Assembly (NCBI RefSeq): GCF_001426665.1
Contig: NZ_LMEY01000027.1
Span: forward strand, 38,439-102,438
Direction: 5' to 3'
Length of the DNA: 64,000 bases
From: Rhizobium sp. Root1334
GTDB taxonomy: Bacteria; Pseudomonadota; Alphaproteobacteria; Rhizobiales; Rhizobiaceae
Every line of letters begins with the position of its first letter. Position 1 is the first letter of the stretch. Shown in pieces: positions 9,721-18,275 of this stretch. The position numbers and the translations under genes are program-made. The notes beneath the pieces were generated by a model. It was given only the letters and a program-made list of their open reading frames with translations. It had not been told where the DNA came from and searched no databases.

Positions 9721-11000
9721 CCGGCAACCCGCATTTTCCAGACGACGCCAACAGCCGGTCGGCTCGCATCCTCGGCGGCCTCGCGCAGCCGGTGCCCGAC
9801 CAGCCCGTAGCGGATAATACAATCGACATCGGCCGCCCGGGCCGCCAGCTGTGCTTCTATCCGGCCCGCCAGGGCTATGAATTGCAGACGGAACTGGACT
9901 TCCTCTCCAACCGGGCGATGGAGCCGAATGTCTTCTTTACCGGCCGCTTTCTGGCACCAGCCATGCCGCGCCTGGAAGACCGCGTCATCCGCCTGGCGCT
10001 GATCCGCGACACCGATGCGCGCCGCAGCCGCATCCGTTTCCTGATGCCGTTTTCAATCGAAAAGCCGGGATTTTCGATCGGCGCGCCGATCATCCGCGCC
10101 TGGTCCAACCCGTTCGGCCCGCTCGGCGTACCCTTGCTCGACGCGGAAGACGCGGCCGAAACCATCGATAATTTCTACGAAGCGCTGAGCGCCCCTGCGG
10201 CGAACCTGCCCGGTGTTCTCGTGCTGCCCGATATCCGCCTCAAGGGCAAGTTCGCCCAACTGGCACGCGCCGTCGCCATCGGCCGTAACCTACCGCTGAC
10301 CGTCACCGACACCTTTTCCCGGCCGATGCTCGAAAGCCTGCAGGACGGCCAGACCTATCTGCGCCATGCCATCAGCCCCGGGCATCTGCGCGAACTGCGG
10401 CGGCAATGGAAGTTGCTGGAAAAGGCCGGCCGCGTCTCCTACAACGTCGCCCGTCAACCCGCCGATATCCGCGTTCGGATGGAGGAGTTTTTGGCTCTGG
10501 AGGCGAGCGGCTGGAAAGGCCGGGCCTCCAGCGCCATGGTACTCGACCGCTACCGCGCCGCCTTTGCACGAGAGGCGATTACCAACCTTGCCGAAGCCGA
10601 CAGCGTGCGTATTCACACGCTCGATCTCGACGGCACCGCGATCGCCTCGATGATCGTCTTCATGATGGCGGGCGAGGCCTATACCTGGAAAACCGCCTAT
10701 GACGAGCAATATGCCAGATATTCTCCGGGCAAGCTGCTACTGGCCGAATTGACGGAATGGCATCTCGACGACGCCAACATCATGCGTTCCGACAGTTGCG
10801 CCGTTCCAGACCACCCGGTGATGAGCCGCTTCTGGGAGGAGCGCGAGGAGATGGGAACGCTGGTGATCGGCCTCAAGCAGAACCGCGACCGCGACGTGCG
10901 GCAGGTGGCGGCTCAGCTTCACCTCTACCGCAATACCCGCAACATGGCGCGGCTTCTGCGCGAAAAGATCCGGTCGCTGGCACCACGCGTCATGCGATAG
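9717..11000 (+). CDS. FemAB/CelD-like acyltransferase (GNAT superfamily)
   Basis: 427 residues. The second half has the BcsL/CelD-like GNAT_acetyltransf_6 features: ARHAISPGHLRELRRQWKLLEK-type helix, then a strand pair ending in GEAYTWKTAYDEQYARYSPGKLLLAELTEWHL. Such proteins acylate or aminoacylate sugars or cell-wall precursors. The ATG at 9717 overlaps the flippase stop (ATGA); an apparent longer frame from 9309 lies inside the flippase gene. Context suggests it modifies the glycan moved by the flippase; the actual substrate is unknown. Confidence 0.82.
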   Translation: MTGNPHFPDDANSRSARILGGLAQPVPDQPVADNTIDIGRPGRQLCFYPARQGYELQTELDFLSNRAMEPNVFFTGRFLAPAMPRLEDRVIRLALIRDTDARRSRIRFLMPFSIEKPGFSIGAPIIRAWSNPFGPLGVPLLDAEDAAETIDNFYEALSAPAANLPGVLVLPDIRLKGKFAQLARAVAIGRNLPLTVTDTFSRPMLESLQDGQTYLRHAISPGHLRELRRQWKLLEKAGRVSYNVARQPADIRVRMEEFLALEASGWKGRASSAMVLDRYRAAFAREAITNLAEADSVRIHTLDLDGTAIASMIVFMMAGEAYTWKTAYDEQYARYSPGKLLLAELTEWHLDDANIMRSDSCAVPDHPVMSRFWEEREEMGTLVIGLKQNRDRDVRQVAAQLHLYRNTRNMARLLREKIRSLAPRVMR

Positions 11001-11025
11001 AGCTAAGCCGATACCGCCGGCAGGA

Positions 11026-12654
11026 TCATCCCTGCGCGATAGCCCTGTCGCGCAGGATGCGGCGGATGACCTTGCCGGACGTGGTCAGCGGCAAACTGTC
11101 GAGAAATTCGATCTCGCGCGGATATTCGTGCATCGACAGCCGCGTCTTCACCCAATCGCGGATATCGGCGGCAAGCTCGTCACTTGGCGCGTACTCCGGC
11201 CGTAGCACGACATAGGCCTTGACGATCTCGGTGCGCACAGGATCCGGCTTGCCGATGGCGGCGGCAAGCTGAACGGCCGGATGTCCCGCCAAGCAATCCT
11301 CGATCTCCCCCGGGCCGATCCGGTAGCCCGACGAAGTAATGACATCGTCGTCCCGGCCAAAGAAGGTGATGTAACCCTCTTCGTCCTGAACGCCCTGATC
11401 ACCTGTCGTCATCCAGTCGCCGATGAATTTTGCCACTGTTGCCGCATCATTGTTCCAATAGCCGAGGAACATCACCGGATCAGGCCTGCGGACAGCGACC
11501 TGCCCGACGTGCCCGGCGGGCAGTTCCCTGCCCTCCCCGTCAATGATCGCAACCTTATGGCCGGGCGCCGGTTTGCCCATAGAGCCCGGCTTCAGTACGC
11601 CGAGATTGGCTGCCGACGACAGCACGATGTTACACTCGGTCTGGCCATAGAACTCATTGACCGGAACCCCAAAGGCCGCACTTGCCTGTTCCCAGGTTTC
11701 GCGTCCGAGCGATTCGCCTGCCGAACCGATGGTGCGCAGGTTGAGCTTGTAGAGCGAGCGGGGATTATCGACTGATTTCATCAGCCGCAACGCCGTTGGC
11801 GGAATGAAAGCGTTGCGCACATCCATCTCTTCCAGAATCCAGAAAGCCATGTGCGGATCGAATTTCTGGCCGGGTGAGGACACTACGGGAACGCCGAGCA
11901 GCAACGAGGGCAGAAGCGCATTCAATAGTCCGCCGGCCCAAGCCCAGTCGGCCGGCGTCCACATCCGGTCGCCCGGTTGCGGCAGAAAGGCATGGTGAAA
12001 CTGGAAGCCCGGGATATGGCCGAGCAGAACGCGATGCCCGTGCAGCGCACCCTTCGGCGGCCCGGTCGTGCCCGATGTGTAGATCATCATTGCCGGGTCA
12101 TCCGGCGTCGTATCGGCAGCGGTGAAATCCGGAGCAGGCGTTTGCGCAAGTCCCGCAAAACCGATCGTATCCGGTTCATCTCCCTCAACAAGGACAATTA
12201 ACTTCAAATCCGGCAAGCGCTGGCGGAGCGCGGCGACTTTCTCATAGCCGAAGCGGTTGGTGACGACAGCCACAGCACCCGCATCGCGCAGCCGGTATTC
12301 GAGCGCCTCGACCCCGAACAACAGCGCCAGCGGCAGGGCGATGGCTCCGAGCTTGTAAATACCGGCATGGGCTATTGCCGTCTCGAAACTTTGCGGCAGA
12401 AGGATCGCCACACGGTCTCCGGGCCTGACGCCGTGCTCGAGAAGCCCCTGTGCAAAGGATGAGGATTGCGCCGAAAAAGCGCCGTAGGTCAACGATCGGT
12501 GCGCGCCATCGGGGCTGAAATGTTGCAGACAGACCCGCTCGGGCTCGCACTGCGCCCAATCATCGCTGACGGCGGTGCCGATGTTGAATTTTGCCGGAAC
12601 CTGCCAGCGGAAGTCGCGGCGGAGGTTCTCATAGGTATCGCTGATCGGAAGCAT
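11026..12654 (-). CDS. Acyl-CoA synthetase (AMP-forming)
   Basis: 542 residues of the ANL adenylating superfamily, nearest in pattern to acetyl/medium-chain acyl-CoA synthetases. The P-loop-like motif YTSGTTGPPKG is at 192-202, an NEFYGQTE motif follows, and the C-terminal catalytic lysine is in LTTSGKVIRR (Lys near 528). It activates a carboxylic acid to acyl-AMP and then acyl-CoA. The ATG at 12654 is chosen on homology length; the ribosome site is weak. The substrate chain length cannot be read from the sequence. Confidence 0.88.
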   Translation of the reverse strand: MLPISDTYENLRRDFRWQVPAKFNIGTAVSDDWAQCEPERVCLQHFSPDGAHRSLTYGAFSAQSSSFAQGLLEHGVRPGDRVAILLPQSFETAIAHAGIYKLGAIALPLALLFGVEALEYRLRDAGAVAVVTNRFGYEKVAALRQRLPDLKLIVLVEGDEPDTIGFAGLAQTPAPDFTAADTTPDDPAMMIYTSGTTGPPKGALHGHRVLLGHIPGFQFHHAFLPQPGDRMWTPADWAWAGGLLNALLPSLLLGVPVVSSPGQKFDPHMAFWILEEMDVRNAFIPPTALRLMKSVDNPRSLYKLNLRTIGSAGESLGRETWEQASAAFGVPVNEFYGQTECNIVLSSAANLGVLKPGSMGKPAPGHKVAIIDGEGRELPAGHVGQVAVRRPDPVMFLGYWNNDAATVAKFIGDWMTTGDQGVQDEEGYITFFGRDDDVITSSGYRIGPGEIEDCLAGHPAVQLAAAIGKPDPVRTEIVKAYVVLRPEYAPSDELAADIRDWVKTRLSMHEYPREIEFLDSLPLTTSGKVIRRILRDRAIAQG

Positions 12655-12738
12655 GTGCCCGCCGCAAGAAATTTCGCTGCAGCGCACCTAACACTTCCGG
12701 ACCAGGAAATTCAACTGAGCCCGGCGCGGAGTATCGTC

Positions 12739-13218
12739 TCACTCAGAACTGAGCTTATGCCTGCGGTGTTGTGGCAAATCCTTGAGCAATTCGGCTGCAG
12801 GAGCAAAATCCGTCGCGACCGTTCCGGCGAATCGATATCCCGAAGCTTCGTAGAATGGCCTGGCCCGCTCGCCAGCGACCACATGTACCGATCGTGCCCC
12901 GAGCGCTGCGGCACGATGCTCCGCCTGCGCGAGCAGCTCTCTGCCGATCCCCATTCGCCATGCTTCGGGCGCGACAAACAGGTCCTCCAGTTCGGCCGGC
13001 ATAGCGCCCTCGTTGGAAAAGACGGTTACGAAGCCCACGATCTCTCCGTCGAGTTCCGCGACGATGGCATGTGGTATGTGCTCGGCCCGCACTTCCTTCG
13101 CTTCTGGCAGCGCTTGCAGCTCTTCGATATGATCTCCCCAAGCCAGCGAAGACCGCAGCTTAAGTGCTCCGAGGGTGATCCTGTCCTCGTCATGTGCCGC
13201 TCGAATGAAAACTGCCAT
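12739..13218 (-). CDS. GNAT family N-acetyltransferase
   Basis: 159 residues of a single GNAT domain: acetyl-CoA loop EAWRMGIGRELLAQAEHRA after LEDLFVAP, then PFYEASGYRFAG. The ATG at 13218 has AGGAG six bases upstream; longer frames to 13362 lack this. The substrate is unknown. It stands alone between the acyl-CoA synthetase and a small gene. Confidence 0.85.
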   Translation of the reverse strand: MAVFIRAAHDEDRITLGALKLRSSLAWGDHIEELQALPEAKEVRAEHIPHAIVAELDGEIVGFVTVFSNEGAMPAELEDLFVAPEAWRMGIGRELLAQAEHRAAALGARSVHVVAGERARPFYEASGYRFAGTVATDFAPAAELLKDLPQHRRHKLSSE

Positions 13219-13430
13219 TGCAACTCCTATGCGCCGAGCAGTCATTACACCGAAGTCCGCCGTCCCCGATAGTGTTGGAAGGCTGCTCAGCGGCGTGCGG
13301 CGATAAGATGGCGGTAATGAAACCTGCGCAACAAGTCTTAAGACGACTGCCTTAACCAGCATGTTCCGCGTGCGGCTTTGCCCCGGGCTCGCATATCGGG
13401 CGGGAAACGGCCCCGTTGGAGCCGGCCGCG

Positions 13431-13655
13431 TCAGGACGCGAAGACGACTTCGCGGCTATGACGTTCATTCAAGGCACCGAGCAGTTCGTCCTGCGTTGTG
13501 TATCCCGCGAAGAACAGATCGATGACGGCACCAGCAGCACTGACACCCTCCTGGCTGCGCAGGCGGACACCGCGCTCCGCGCACCACGAAAACAGGGCAC
13601 CGGACAGTGCATCGACATCATCGAAAATGGCGCAGGACGTAGCAGACTGGGACAT
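13431..13655 (-). CDS. Small hypothetical protein
   Basis: 74 residues with GGAG at good distance before the ATG. The sequence is amphipathic and acidic, with no signal peptide or membrane segment. I do not recognise a family. It lies just outside the left end of the integrated element, so it is probably host chromosome. Confidence 0.5.
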   Translation of the reverse strand: MSQSATSCAIFDDVDALSGALFSWCAERGVRLRSQEGVSAAGAVIDLFFAGYTTQDELLGALNERHSREVVFAS

Positions 13656-13917
13656 GCTCGACTCCGTGATTGCAAGGCAAAGTGTGCCGATGGGGGATTG
13701 ATTTGTTCCAGACTGGGCATCGTCAGAGAATTTTGCAATCGTGATGCAGCGGGGCGGTTAACCGACTTTTCGATCTGTCCTGATTTGAAGCAAACCGGCA
13801 GCAATATCCACGCCCCGCACGCCGGAAGGTTGTATTTCGGTTAAGCAAGTTGCGTGATGCGATCGCCGTGTTCAGCCAGACGATTCGCAATCTTGTGGGA
13901 AGGACTTGAAATCAAAG
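13656..13917. other. Intergenic stretch left of the element
   Basis: No convincing gene. It holds a 10-bp palindrome CGGTTAACCG near 13754-13763. It ends at the left attachment repeat. Confidence 0.5.
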
Positions 13918-13935
13918 TGGTGCCCCGTGCCGGAA
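13918..13935 (+). repeat. Left attachment site (att core, copy 1)
   Basis: TGGTGCCCCGTGCCGGAA, identical to the last 18 bases (read on the other strand) of the tRNA-Leu gene at 21555-21572. The sequences diverge immediately on both sides, as expected for the crossover core of a tRNA-targeting integrase. Confidence 0.88.
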
Positions 13936-14000
13936 CGCGGCAGTGTTTTCAAGAAACGAGGTTAACCAATTAACATCTTAAAATCAACAACTTGAGCTTC

Positions 14001-14057
14001 AGGCCTCTCCGGCCCTAGACGGAGCAGATGTACCAGATCAGCCGGTAAAGTGTACCA
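14001..14057. promoter_or_regulatory. Candidate integrase arm sites, left end
   Basis: AGGCCTCTCC at 14001-14010 is the exact reverse complement of GGAGAGGCCT at 21500-21509. TGTACCA occurs at 14029-14035 and again at 14051-14057, 22 bases apart (about two helical turns), and the same heptamer is paired near the right end. CTTGAGCTTC also occurs twice (13991-14000, 14062-14071). This layout resembles arm-type binding sites flanking an attP core. Confidence 0.5.
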
Positions 14058-14096
14058 CTTTCTTGAGCTTCGCTAGCTTTCCGTTGAGATGTGGTC

Positions 14097-14300
14097 CTAG
14101 CCCTTCACGACCTCCCACGCTTCCCCGGCATATTTGCTTGTGGTTCGCCCCGTCTTCCGGTCTATCCAGTCCGCTACGGGAATCCCTTGACCTGACCAAT
14201 CACGGAAGGTCTGGTAGCGCCAGCGCTTCCCGAGGTTAATACCGAAGAACAGGCTGCTGCGGCTGATTTCGAGTTCGAAGCTGCGGATTTTGATGTGCAC
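14097..14300 (-). CDS. Small hypothetical protein of the element
   Basis: 67 residues from a GTG with GGGAG seven to eight bases upstream. Rich in Trp and Arg (GKRWRYQTFRDWSGQGIPVADWIDR). No family recognised. First gene inside the left end; on the same strand as the antirepressor-like gene and probably downstream of it in a transcript. Confidence 0.55.
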   Translation of the reverse strand: MHIKIRSFELEISRSSLFFGINLGKRWRYQTFRDWSGQGIPVADWIDRKTGRTTSKYAGEAWEVVKG

Positions 14301-14439
14301 TGCGTAGTCTCCCTTTCGCAAATCACTTGGGGCTCATCCCCGGTGCCGCTTTAGGAAGCGATAGATGCACGGTCAATCCGCAAAATCGCAAATAAATCAA
14401 TGAAATCATTGCCATAACGGAACAGTTGCACGAGTGGAA

Positions 14440-14997
14440 CTAATCAATCCACTCGACAGAAACACAGGAACCCCATGAATTGAGGCTGTCGAGGGCGTCG
14501 GAAGCTCCTTTGGCAGGGAGATGGTTGCACCAACGCAAACAATTGTGGTCGTCAAAAAAAATTTGGATGATCGCCTCTTGCTTGGCATTCTCAGCCGAGA
14601 GCCGGTCGACCTTGCGCTTCATGACCTCCATGGCCTTGAACACCAGTTCATCCTCAGTCATCGCCCCGGAGACCACATGCTCCTCGCCATGGATGTAGCC
14701 GCCGTCCTTGCGGACCTGAGGCTTGTCGGAGCGCATGACGAACTTGTAGAGGCCGCTCTCGGATAGCAGCATCAAGCGGTAGGTGCTGGGTTTAAGGTCG
14801 CGAAAGAGGGCTTGAGTGATTGGATCACTTTTCAACGCAAGCCGCTTCTCTGACGCATCGAGATGATTGAACATCGGTCCTGATTGGGGAATGCCGAGGG
14901 CTTCGCGGACGTCCTGAGCCACGAACCATGGCTGACCGTCGATCTTTACCGTGCGGATGTCGCTGCCGTTGAAATTGAAAAGAGAAGTGTTCGTCAT
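14440..14997 (-). CDS. BRO-N domain antirepressor-like protein
   Basis: 185 residues. Residues 1-95 match the BRO N-terminal DNA-binding domain of phage antirepressors (FNGSDIRTVKIDGQPWFVAQDVREALG, then YRLMLLSESGLYKFVMRSDKP). A predicted coiled coil follows (MKRKVDRLSAENAKQEA). The usual KilAC or Ant C-terminal domain is missing; instead there is a short, cysteine-containing tail after a run of eight T's, so truncation or a frameshift is possible. The ATG has AAAGGA upstream and overlaps the stop of the preceding small frame by four bases. Confidence 0.78.
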   Translation of the reverse strand: MTNTSLFNFNGSDIRTVKIDGQPWFVAQDVREALGIPQSGPMFNHLDASEKRLALKSDPITQALFRDLKPSTYRLMLLSESGLYKFVMRSDKPQVRKDGGYIHGEEHVVSGAMTEDELVFKAMEVMKRKVDRLSAENAKQEAIIQIFFDDHNCLRWCNHLPAKGASDALDSLNSWGSCVSVEWID

Positions 14998-15173
14998 TGG
15001 TGTTCCTTTGGTTTCTCGTGACGCTCCCCGCCAATAGCCATGGCGAGGGTTCGGGCCGCGCTTTCAGCCCGTTGTGTGTTCAGCATGATTTCTAGGAGAA
15101 GCTGCTTGGTGTCGCGGTAGGACAGGCCAGCCCGGTTCGCGAGGATGTGGACCCCGGCGCGGTTCTCAGCCAC
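14994..15173 (-). CDS. Short frame (59 aa) overlapping the BRO-N gene start
   Basis: A 59-codon frame from GTG 15173 with mostly high-GC third positions, ending in TGA that overlaps the BRO-N ATG (ATGA), an arrangement typical of translational coupling. It includes HILANRAGLSYRDTKQLLLEIM, which looks helical. The ribosome site is weak and the frame is open further upstream, so the start is uncertain. No family recognised. Confidence 0.42.
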   Translation of the reverse strand: MAENRAGVHILANRAGLSYRDTKQLLLEIMLNTQRAESAARTLAMAIGGERHEKPKEHQ

Positions 15174-15189
15174 TGCGTTCAGCCACCGG

Positions 15190-15372
15190 TCACCACCCCA
15201 GGTCCTGACTGGGGAGATACGCCTGTACCTGCTGCCGGATTTCGTTGAGCGGACCCTTGGTCAGCGTGTTGACCGAAGCGCGGAAGAAGAACCGCCAGCC
15301 GTCGCCCGTCGCCGGGATTGCACGGTGGTAGTCCCGAGGGCTGAACTTGAAGACGGAAAGAGATTGAGCCAC
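15190..15372 (-). CDS. Short frame (60 aa), unknown
   Basis: Starts with GTG (GGAG very close upstream) and reads MAQSLSVFKFSPRDYHRAIP, then GWRFFFRASVNTLTKGPLNEIR. The composition is protein-like. It is divergent from the gene at 15405 with 32 bases between them, and lies upstream of the two frames leading into the BRO-N gene, so these may form one small phage-type operon. Confidence 0.4.
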   Translation of the reverse strand: MAQSLSVFKFSPRDYHRAIPATGDGWRFFFRASVNTLTKGPLNEIRQQVQAYLPSQDLGW

Positions 15373-15404
15373 TACTCCAGAACAACATTCGGAAGGAGCA
15401 TAAT

Positions 15405-16103
15405 TTGGCAGACAACTCTTTGCGGTTTGCCATCGGCGATGATGAACCGCTCTCGGAGATATGGACCGTGACGGTCAACCGATCGGACGTTTATCTGTCC
15501 AGCAGCGGCTTCAACAGCGTGATGAAGCTAAGTCTACATCAAAGCGGCGTGTGCCAGATGGCAACATCTCAACAGCTTTATGAGGAACGCCTGTCTGTAT
15601 TGGAGGGTGGTCCCGATAGTAGGACGGTGCTTCGTTGGAAGAGGTGCATCACACCTGACACGGGCGGGGCTCTTGCTGCGCGAATTATATTTGCAGCCTG
15701 TGGGCGCTGGCCAAACCCCAGCACAGCAAAAGCAAGCAAGCCTCCACTTTTGCTACCATGCCCACCGGAAGGATATGGTGTCGAACTGACAATCTTTTAC
15801 TCCAAGGAAGACCCGCGTCAGCACACACATGACATCCAACAGGAAATGAATTTGATTTCTGTGCTGAAGCTGGCCAACGATGACTGCGTAAGCTTTTTTG
15901 GTCGCTTCTTGGAATTGCCGGGCGACTTCTTCTCATTTCGGCGAGTGCCCAAGGGTCAAACGTTGGCAACCGTTGGCTTCGATCAAGGAGGCGGAGAGAC
16001 GGAGTGGGGCGATCTCTCCTCATATGAAATTCTCCAAGACTTCGAGAACGCCGCAACAATCTATTCATTGCACAACATGCAACTTAAGCGGATGGCCCGT
16101 TAA
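15405..16103 (+). CDS. Uncharacterised 232-aa protein of the element
   Basis: Starts with TTG, supported by AAGGAG six bases upstream. It is soluble, with no signal peptide or membrane helix. The N-terminal third (EIWTVTVNRSDVYLSS, then VMKLSLHQSG) looks like a beta-rich domain; the rest has four cysteines and aromatic-rich stretches. I do not recognise it and assign no function. It is the largest unknown gene of the element and is divergent from the BRO-N operon. Confidence 0.65.
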   Translation: MADNSLRFAIGDDEPLSEIWTVTVNRSDVYLSSSGFNSVMKLSLHQSGVCQMATSQQLYEERLSVLEGGPDSRTVLRWKRCITPDTGGALAARIIFAACGRWPNPSTAKASKPPLLLPCPPEGYGVELTIFYSKEDPRQHTHDIQQEMNLISVLKLANDDCVSFFGRFLELPGDFFSFRRVPKGQTLATVGFDQGGGETEWGDLSSYEILQDFENAATIYSLHNMQLKRMAR

Positions 16104-16477
16104 TCCCTGCCGACGACCCGGATGACAAAAGACACCGATAGGCCGACAAGCGAGCAAAACACACAGATGAGGTGGACCGTATAAGCTCGGGACTGCGAGG
16201 GTGTTCTTGGCGGGAAGCCAGCGACAGGATCGCCAGCTTCACCAAAGTCGCGCGTTTGTCATCCCCGGCTATCCAGAGCACTTGGCCAGTGACTATTCGG
16301 AGGGGCGGATCAGTACAGAATTAGCGCATGAAGGCCCATCCAAATTAAAATACAAAAGCATGTCTTTGTTTGTATCCTTTTTCGAACCATAAGCGTAAGC
16401 TTAATTGTCGCTGGCCTTTTCGGGCACCTGCGCTTGGAAGATCATTGTGCTTTCGCCCAAAACTGGAGGGCAAGCCA
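16104..16477. other. Intergenic region within the element
   Basis: 374 bases with no convincing gene. The right part is AT-rich and has the inverted repeat ATACAAA (16350-16356) / TTTGTAT (16369-16375), which could be an operator or hairpin about 100 bases upstream of the next gene. Confidence 0.4.
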
Positions 16478-16693
16478 ATGCGTGCCGCCCAAGAAAATCT
16501 CCCTCATGAATATATCGGCGACCAGTCTCTGTCGATGATGAGACGCGTCCTCGTGGAAGAATGCGCCCGGCGTGAGGTCGGTCCTGACCACAGCATGGGA
16601 AAGGACCTTGCCGCCGTGATCATGAACGCCTTTCAATCTGGAATGACAGAAGAAGCAGAATTGGTGGTACTGGTTCGCAACCTTTGCGATTGA
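16478..16693 (+). CDS. Small hypothetical protein
   Basis: 71 residues from an ATG with GGAGGG seven bases upstream. Acidic and helical in appearance (EEAELVVLVRNLCD at the end). No family recognised. First of three same-strand small genes (16478-17300) with short gaps, probably one operon. Confidence 0.6.
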   Translation: MRAAQENLPHEYIGDQSLSMMRRVLVEECARREVGPDHSMGKDLAAVIMNAFQSGMTEEAELVVLVRNLCD

Positions 16694-16710
16694 ATTGATG
16701 AGGGGAGAGA

Positions 16711-16983
16711 ATGCATACTTTTGATGAAGCTCCGGTTTATTACTGGGTGCCTATGTACCTATCACCTAATGACGATTTTGTAGGCTACGACGGCCCTAGA
16801 ATGATTGGCCGGGTGTCGCGCGACGGGCGCTCAAGGTTCGCCGAAACCTGGGTGTGGTCGAACGCCATAGGATCCGAGACAAGCCAGAATGACGTTCGCC
16901 AAGGCTACGCCTCGACTAAAGAGCTCGCCGTTCTTGCGACTGAAAATCACGACCGCGAAACGATCGGGTCATCCGGTCCTTAG
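16711..16983 (+). CDS. Small hypothetical protein
   Basis: 90 residues; the ATG follows GGGGAGAGA, 17 bases after the previous stop. Aromatic-rich N terminus (YYWVPMYLSPNDDFVGYDGP), no membrane segment. Function unknown. Middle gene of the small operon. Confidence 0.6.
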   Translation: MHTFDEAPVYYWVPMYLSPNDDFVGYDGPRMIGRVSRDGRSRFAETWVWSNAIGSETSQNDVRQGYASTKELAVLATENHDRETIGSSGP

Positions 16984-17012
16984 GGTCTACCACATAGAGG
17001 GAGTTTCAGGCG

Positions 17013-17300
17013 ATGCAAGCCTTTGAAAAGACCAAGGCGGAGCACCAACACGAACTCCGGTTGGCTGTCGTATTCGGATGCATACTTTTTCCGGTTGGGT
17101 ACCTCACTGCGTCATTGATGACCTACGGGTGGGGCTGGACTGCAGGATTGGCGGAGCTGATTTCCGCAATTGGTTTTGGAACGTCGGGGATCATAGTCGG
17201 CAGCGCGATCGGCGGCAAAATGGACCGCGCTTCTGAGAAGCAGGCTTCAATGACCCAGTCCAAACCGTCCTCTACGGGACGCGAACATTCGAATTGGTAG
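17013..17300 (+). CDS. Small membrane protein with two transmembrane helices
   Basis: 95 residues with GAGGGAG upstream of the ATG. Two hydrophobic segments: about residues 16-37 (LAVVFGCILFPVGYLTASLMTYG) and 44-66 (LAELISAIGFGTSGIIVGSAIGG), then a charged, Ser/Thr-rich tail. Family unknown; small two-helix proteins in such elements can be holin-like or superinfection proteins, but nothing here proves that. Confidence 0.6.
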   Translation: MQAFEKTKAEHQHELRLAVVFGCILFPVGYLTASLMTYGWGWTAGLAELISAIGFGTSGIIVGSAIGGKMDRASEKQASMTQSKPSSTGREHSNW

Positions 17301-18275
17301 AACGTACAACGGAATTGAAATAGACTGCAGCATCCGGCCAGCCTGAAAGCTTTCCTATGGTCGAACCGAGGTGAAGACGCAGCCATGACCCAAGAACGCT
17401 CTGGCAATGACCTCGTGTGTTGGAGACCACACGCCACAAATCGTCCGGGGTGATGACCATGGTTCCGCTGTGGTCTGCCTTGGGCTGTCTGTGTAAGAAA
17501 GGGGATCGCTGATCCTCCTCTTCCCGGTTCGGAGCCTTGGTCTGGATCATGGAAGGCTCTTGCGTGGGCTCCACGGTGATCACCTGCGAGAGAGGACCAC
17601 AGTCTCAGTCCGAGGCTCAGGCGCAGGTACAGACCGTGGTTACCTGCAGGGGCTACTATGGTGAAGAGGTGGAGGTGTAGACACCCTCCTCCTGATCAGG
17701 GAACCCTAGCCAGACTTCAGTCTACCATAGTTATAACTATAGTAAGGGAACCTCGGCCTACCTACTGTTGTCCCAATTCACCAGCCACGCCATCAGCCGG
17801 TGTCCGTCAGGTCATCCAAGACATGATCGATACGCCTCCCGCAACCGATTGAAGGCGGAGAAGCTGATCTCGACAAGCTACATCCTGTCGGCATGGTCTG
17901 GCATGGTGGAACGGGCAATGCGTTTGGCTCGGTTCAGTCGCTTCGAACGAAAGACCGACTGACGGCTACAGCCAAGAGCCGTATTGCCATCGAAGTAGGT
18001 GACCGCGAAGCAGCGGGTGGGCCGAACTGTGGGGCGCTGCGGTAAACCAGTGGCAGCAGCGGTGGAAGAACGGGCGTTCATCGAGGGCGTTTCCTTGTGA
18101 GGGTGACGAGAGGCGAAATCGAGAAATCGAAATCGCTACTGTTGCCCCCTGCTCGGCCCTGCTTCATGACGCCGTGGAAGGCCGCTGAGGGCCTTAGGCG
18201 GTTTCGGCTATGTCGGCCCCCGAATTGCTATGAACGCTGTGGATCGGCGCTACCGTATCAGGCAGCGGGGCTCTG
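17301..18275. other. Long non-coding stretch of the element
   Basis: 975 bases without a convincing gene; several weak overlapping frames exist, the best on the minus strand at 17272-17583. Structures seen: GGAGGTGT/ACACCCTCC hairpin near 17671-17689, the perfect 14-bp palindrome ATAGTTATAACTAT at 17727-17740, the arms ACTATGGT (17655-17662) and ACCATAGT (17724-17731), and an AAGGCC/GGCCTT hairpin near 18178-18195. It may carry a regulatory RNA, an operator region or gene remnants. Confidence 0.45.

Noticed and set aside
13968-13983. A CtrA box at GTTAACCAATTAAC near the left att site
   Set aside because: The spacing between the TTAA halves is five bases, not seven.
16084-16392. Two weak opposite-strand frames (minus 16084-16281, plus 16201-16392)
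   Set aside because: No ribosome sites, atypical composition and no recognisable pattern.
17272-17583. Minus-strand frame of about 100 codons with some coding-like codon use at its start
   Set aside because: No ribosome site, a low-quality second half and overlap with the end of the gene at 17300; left in the non-coding stretch.
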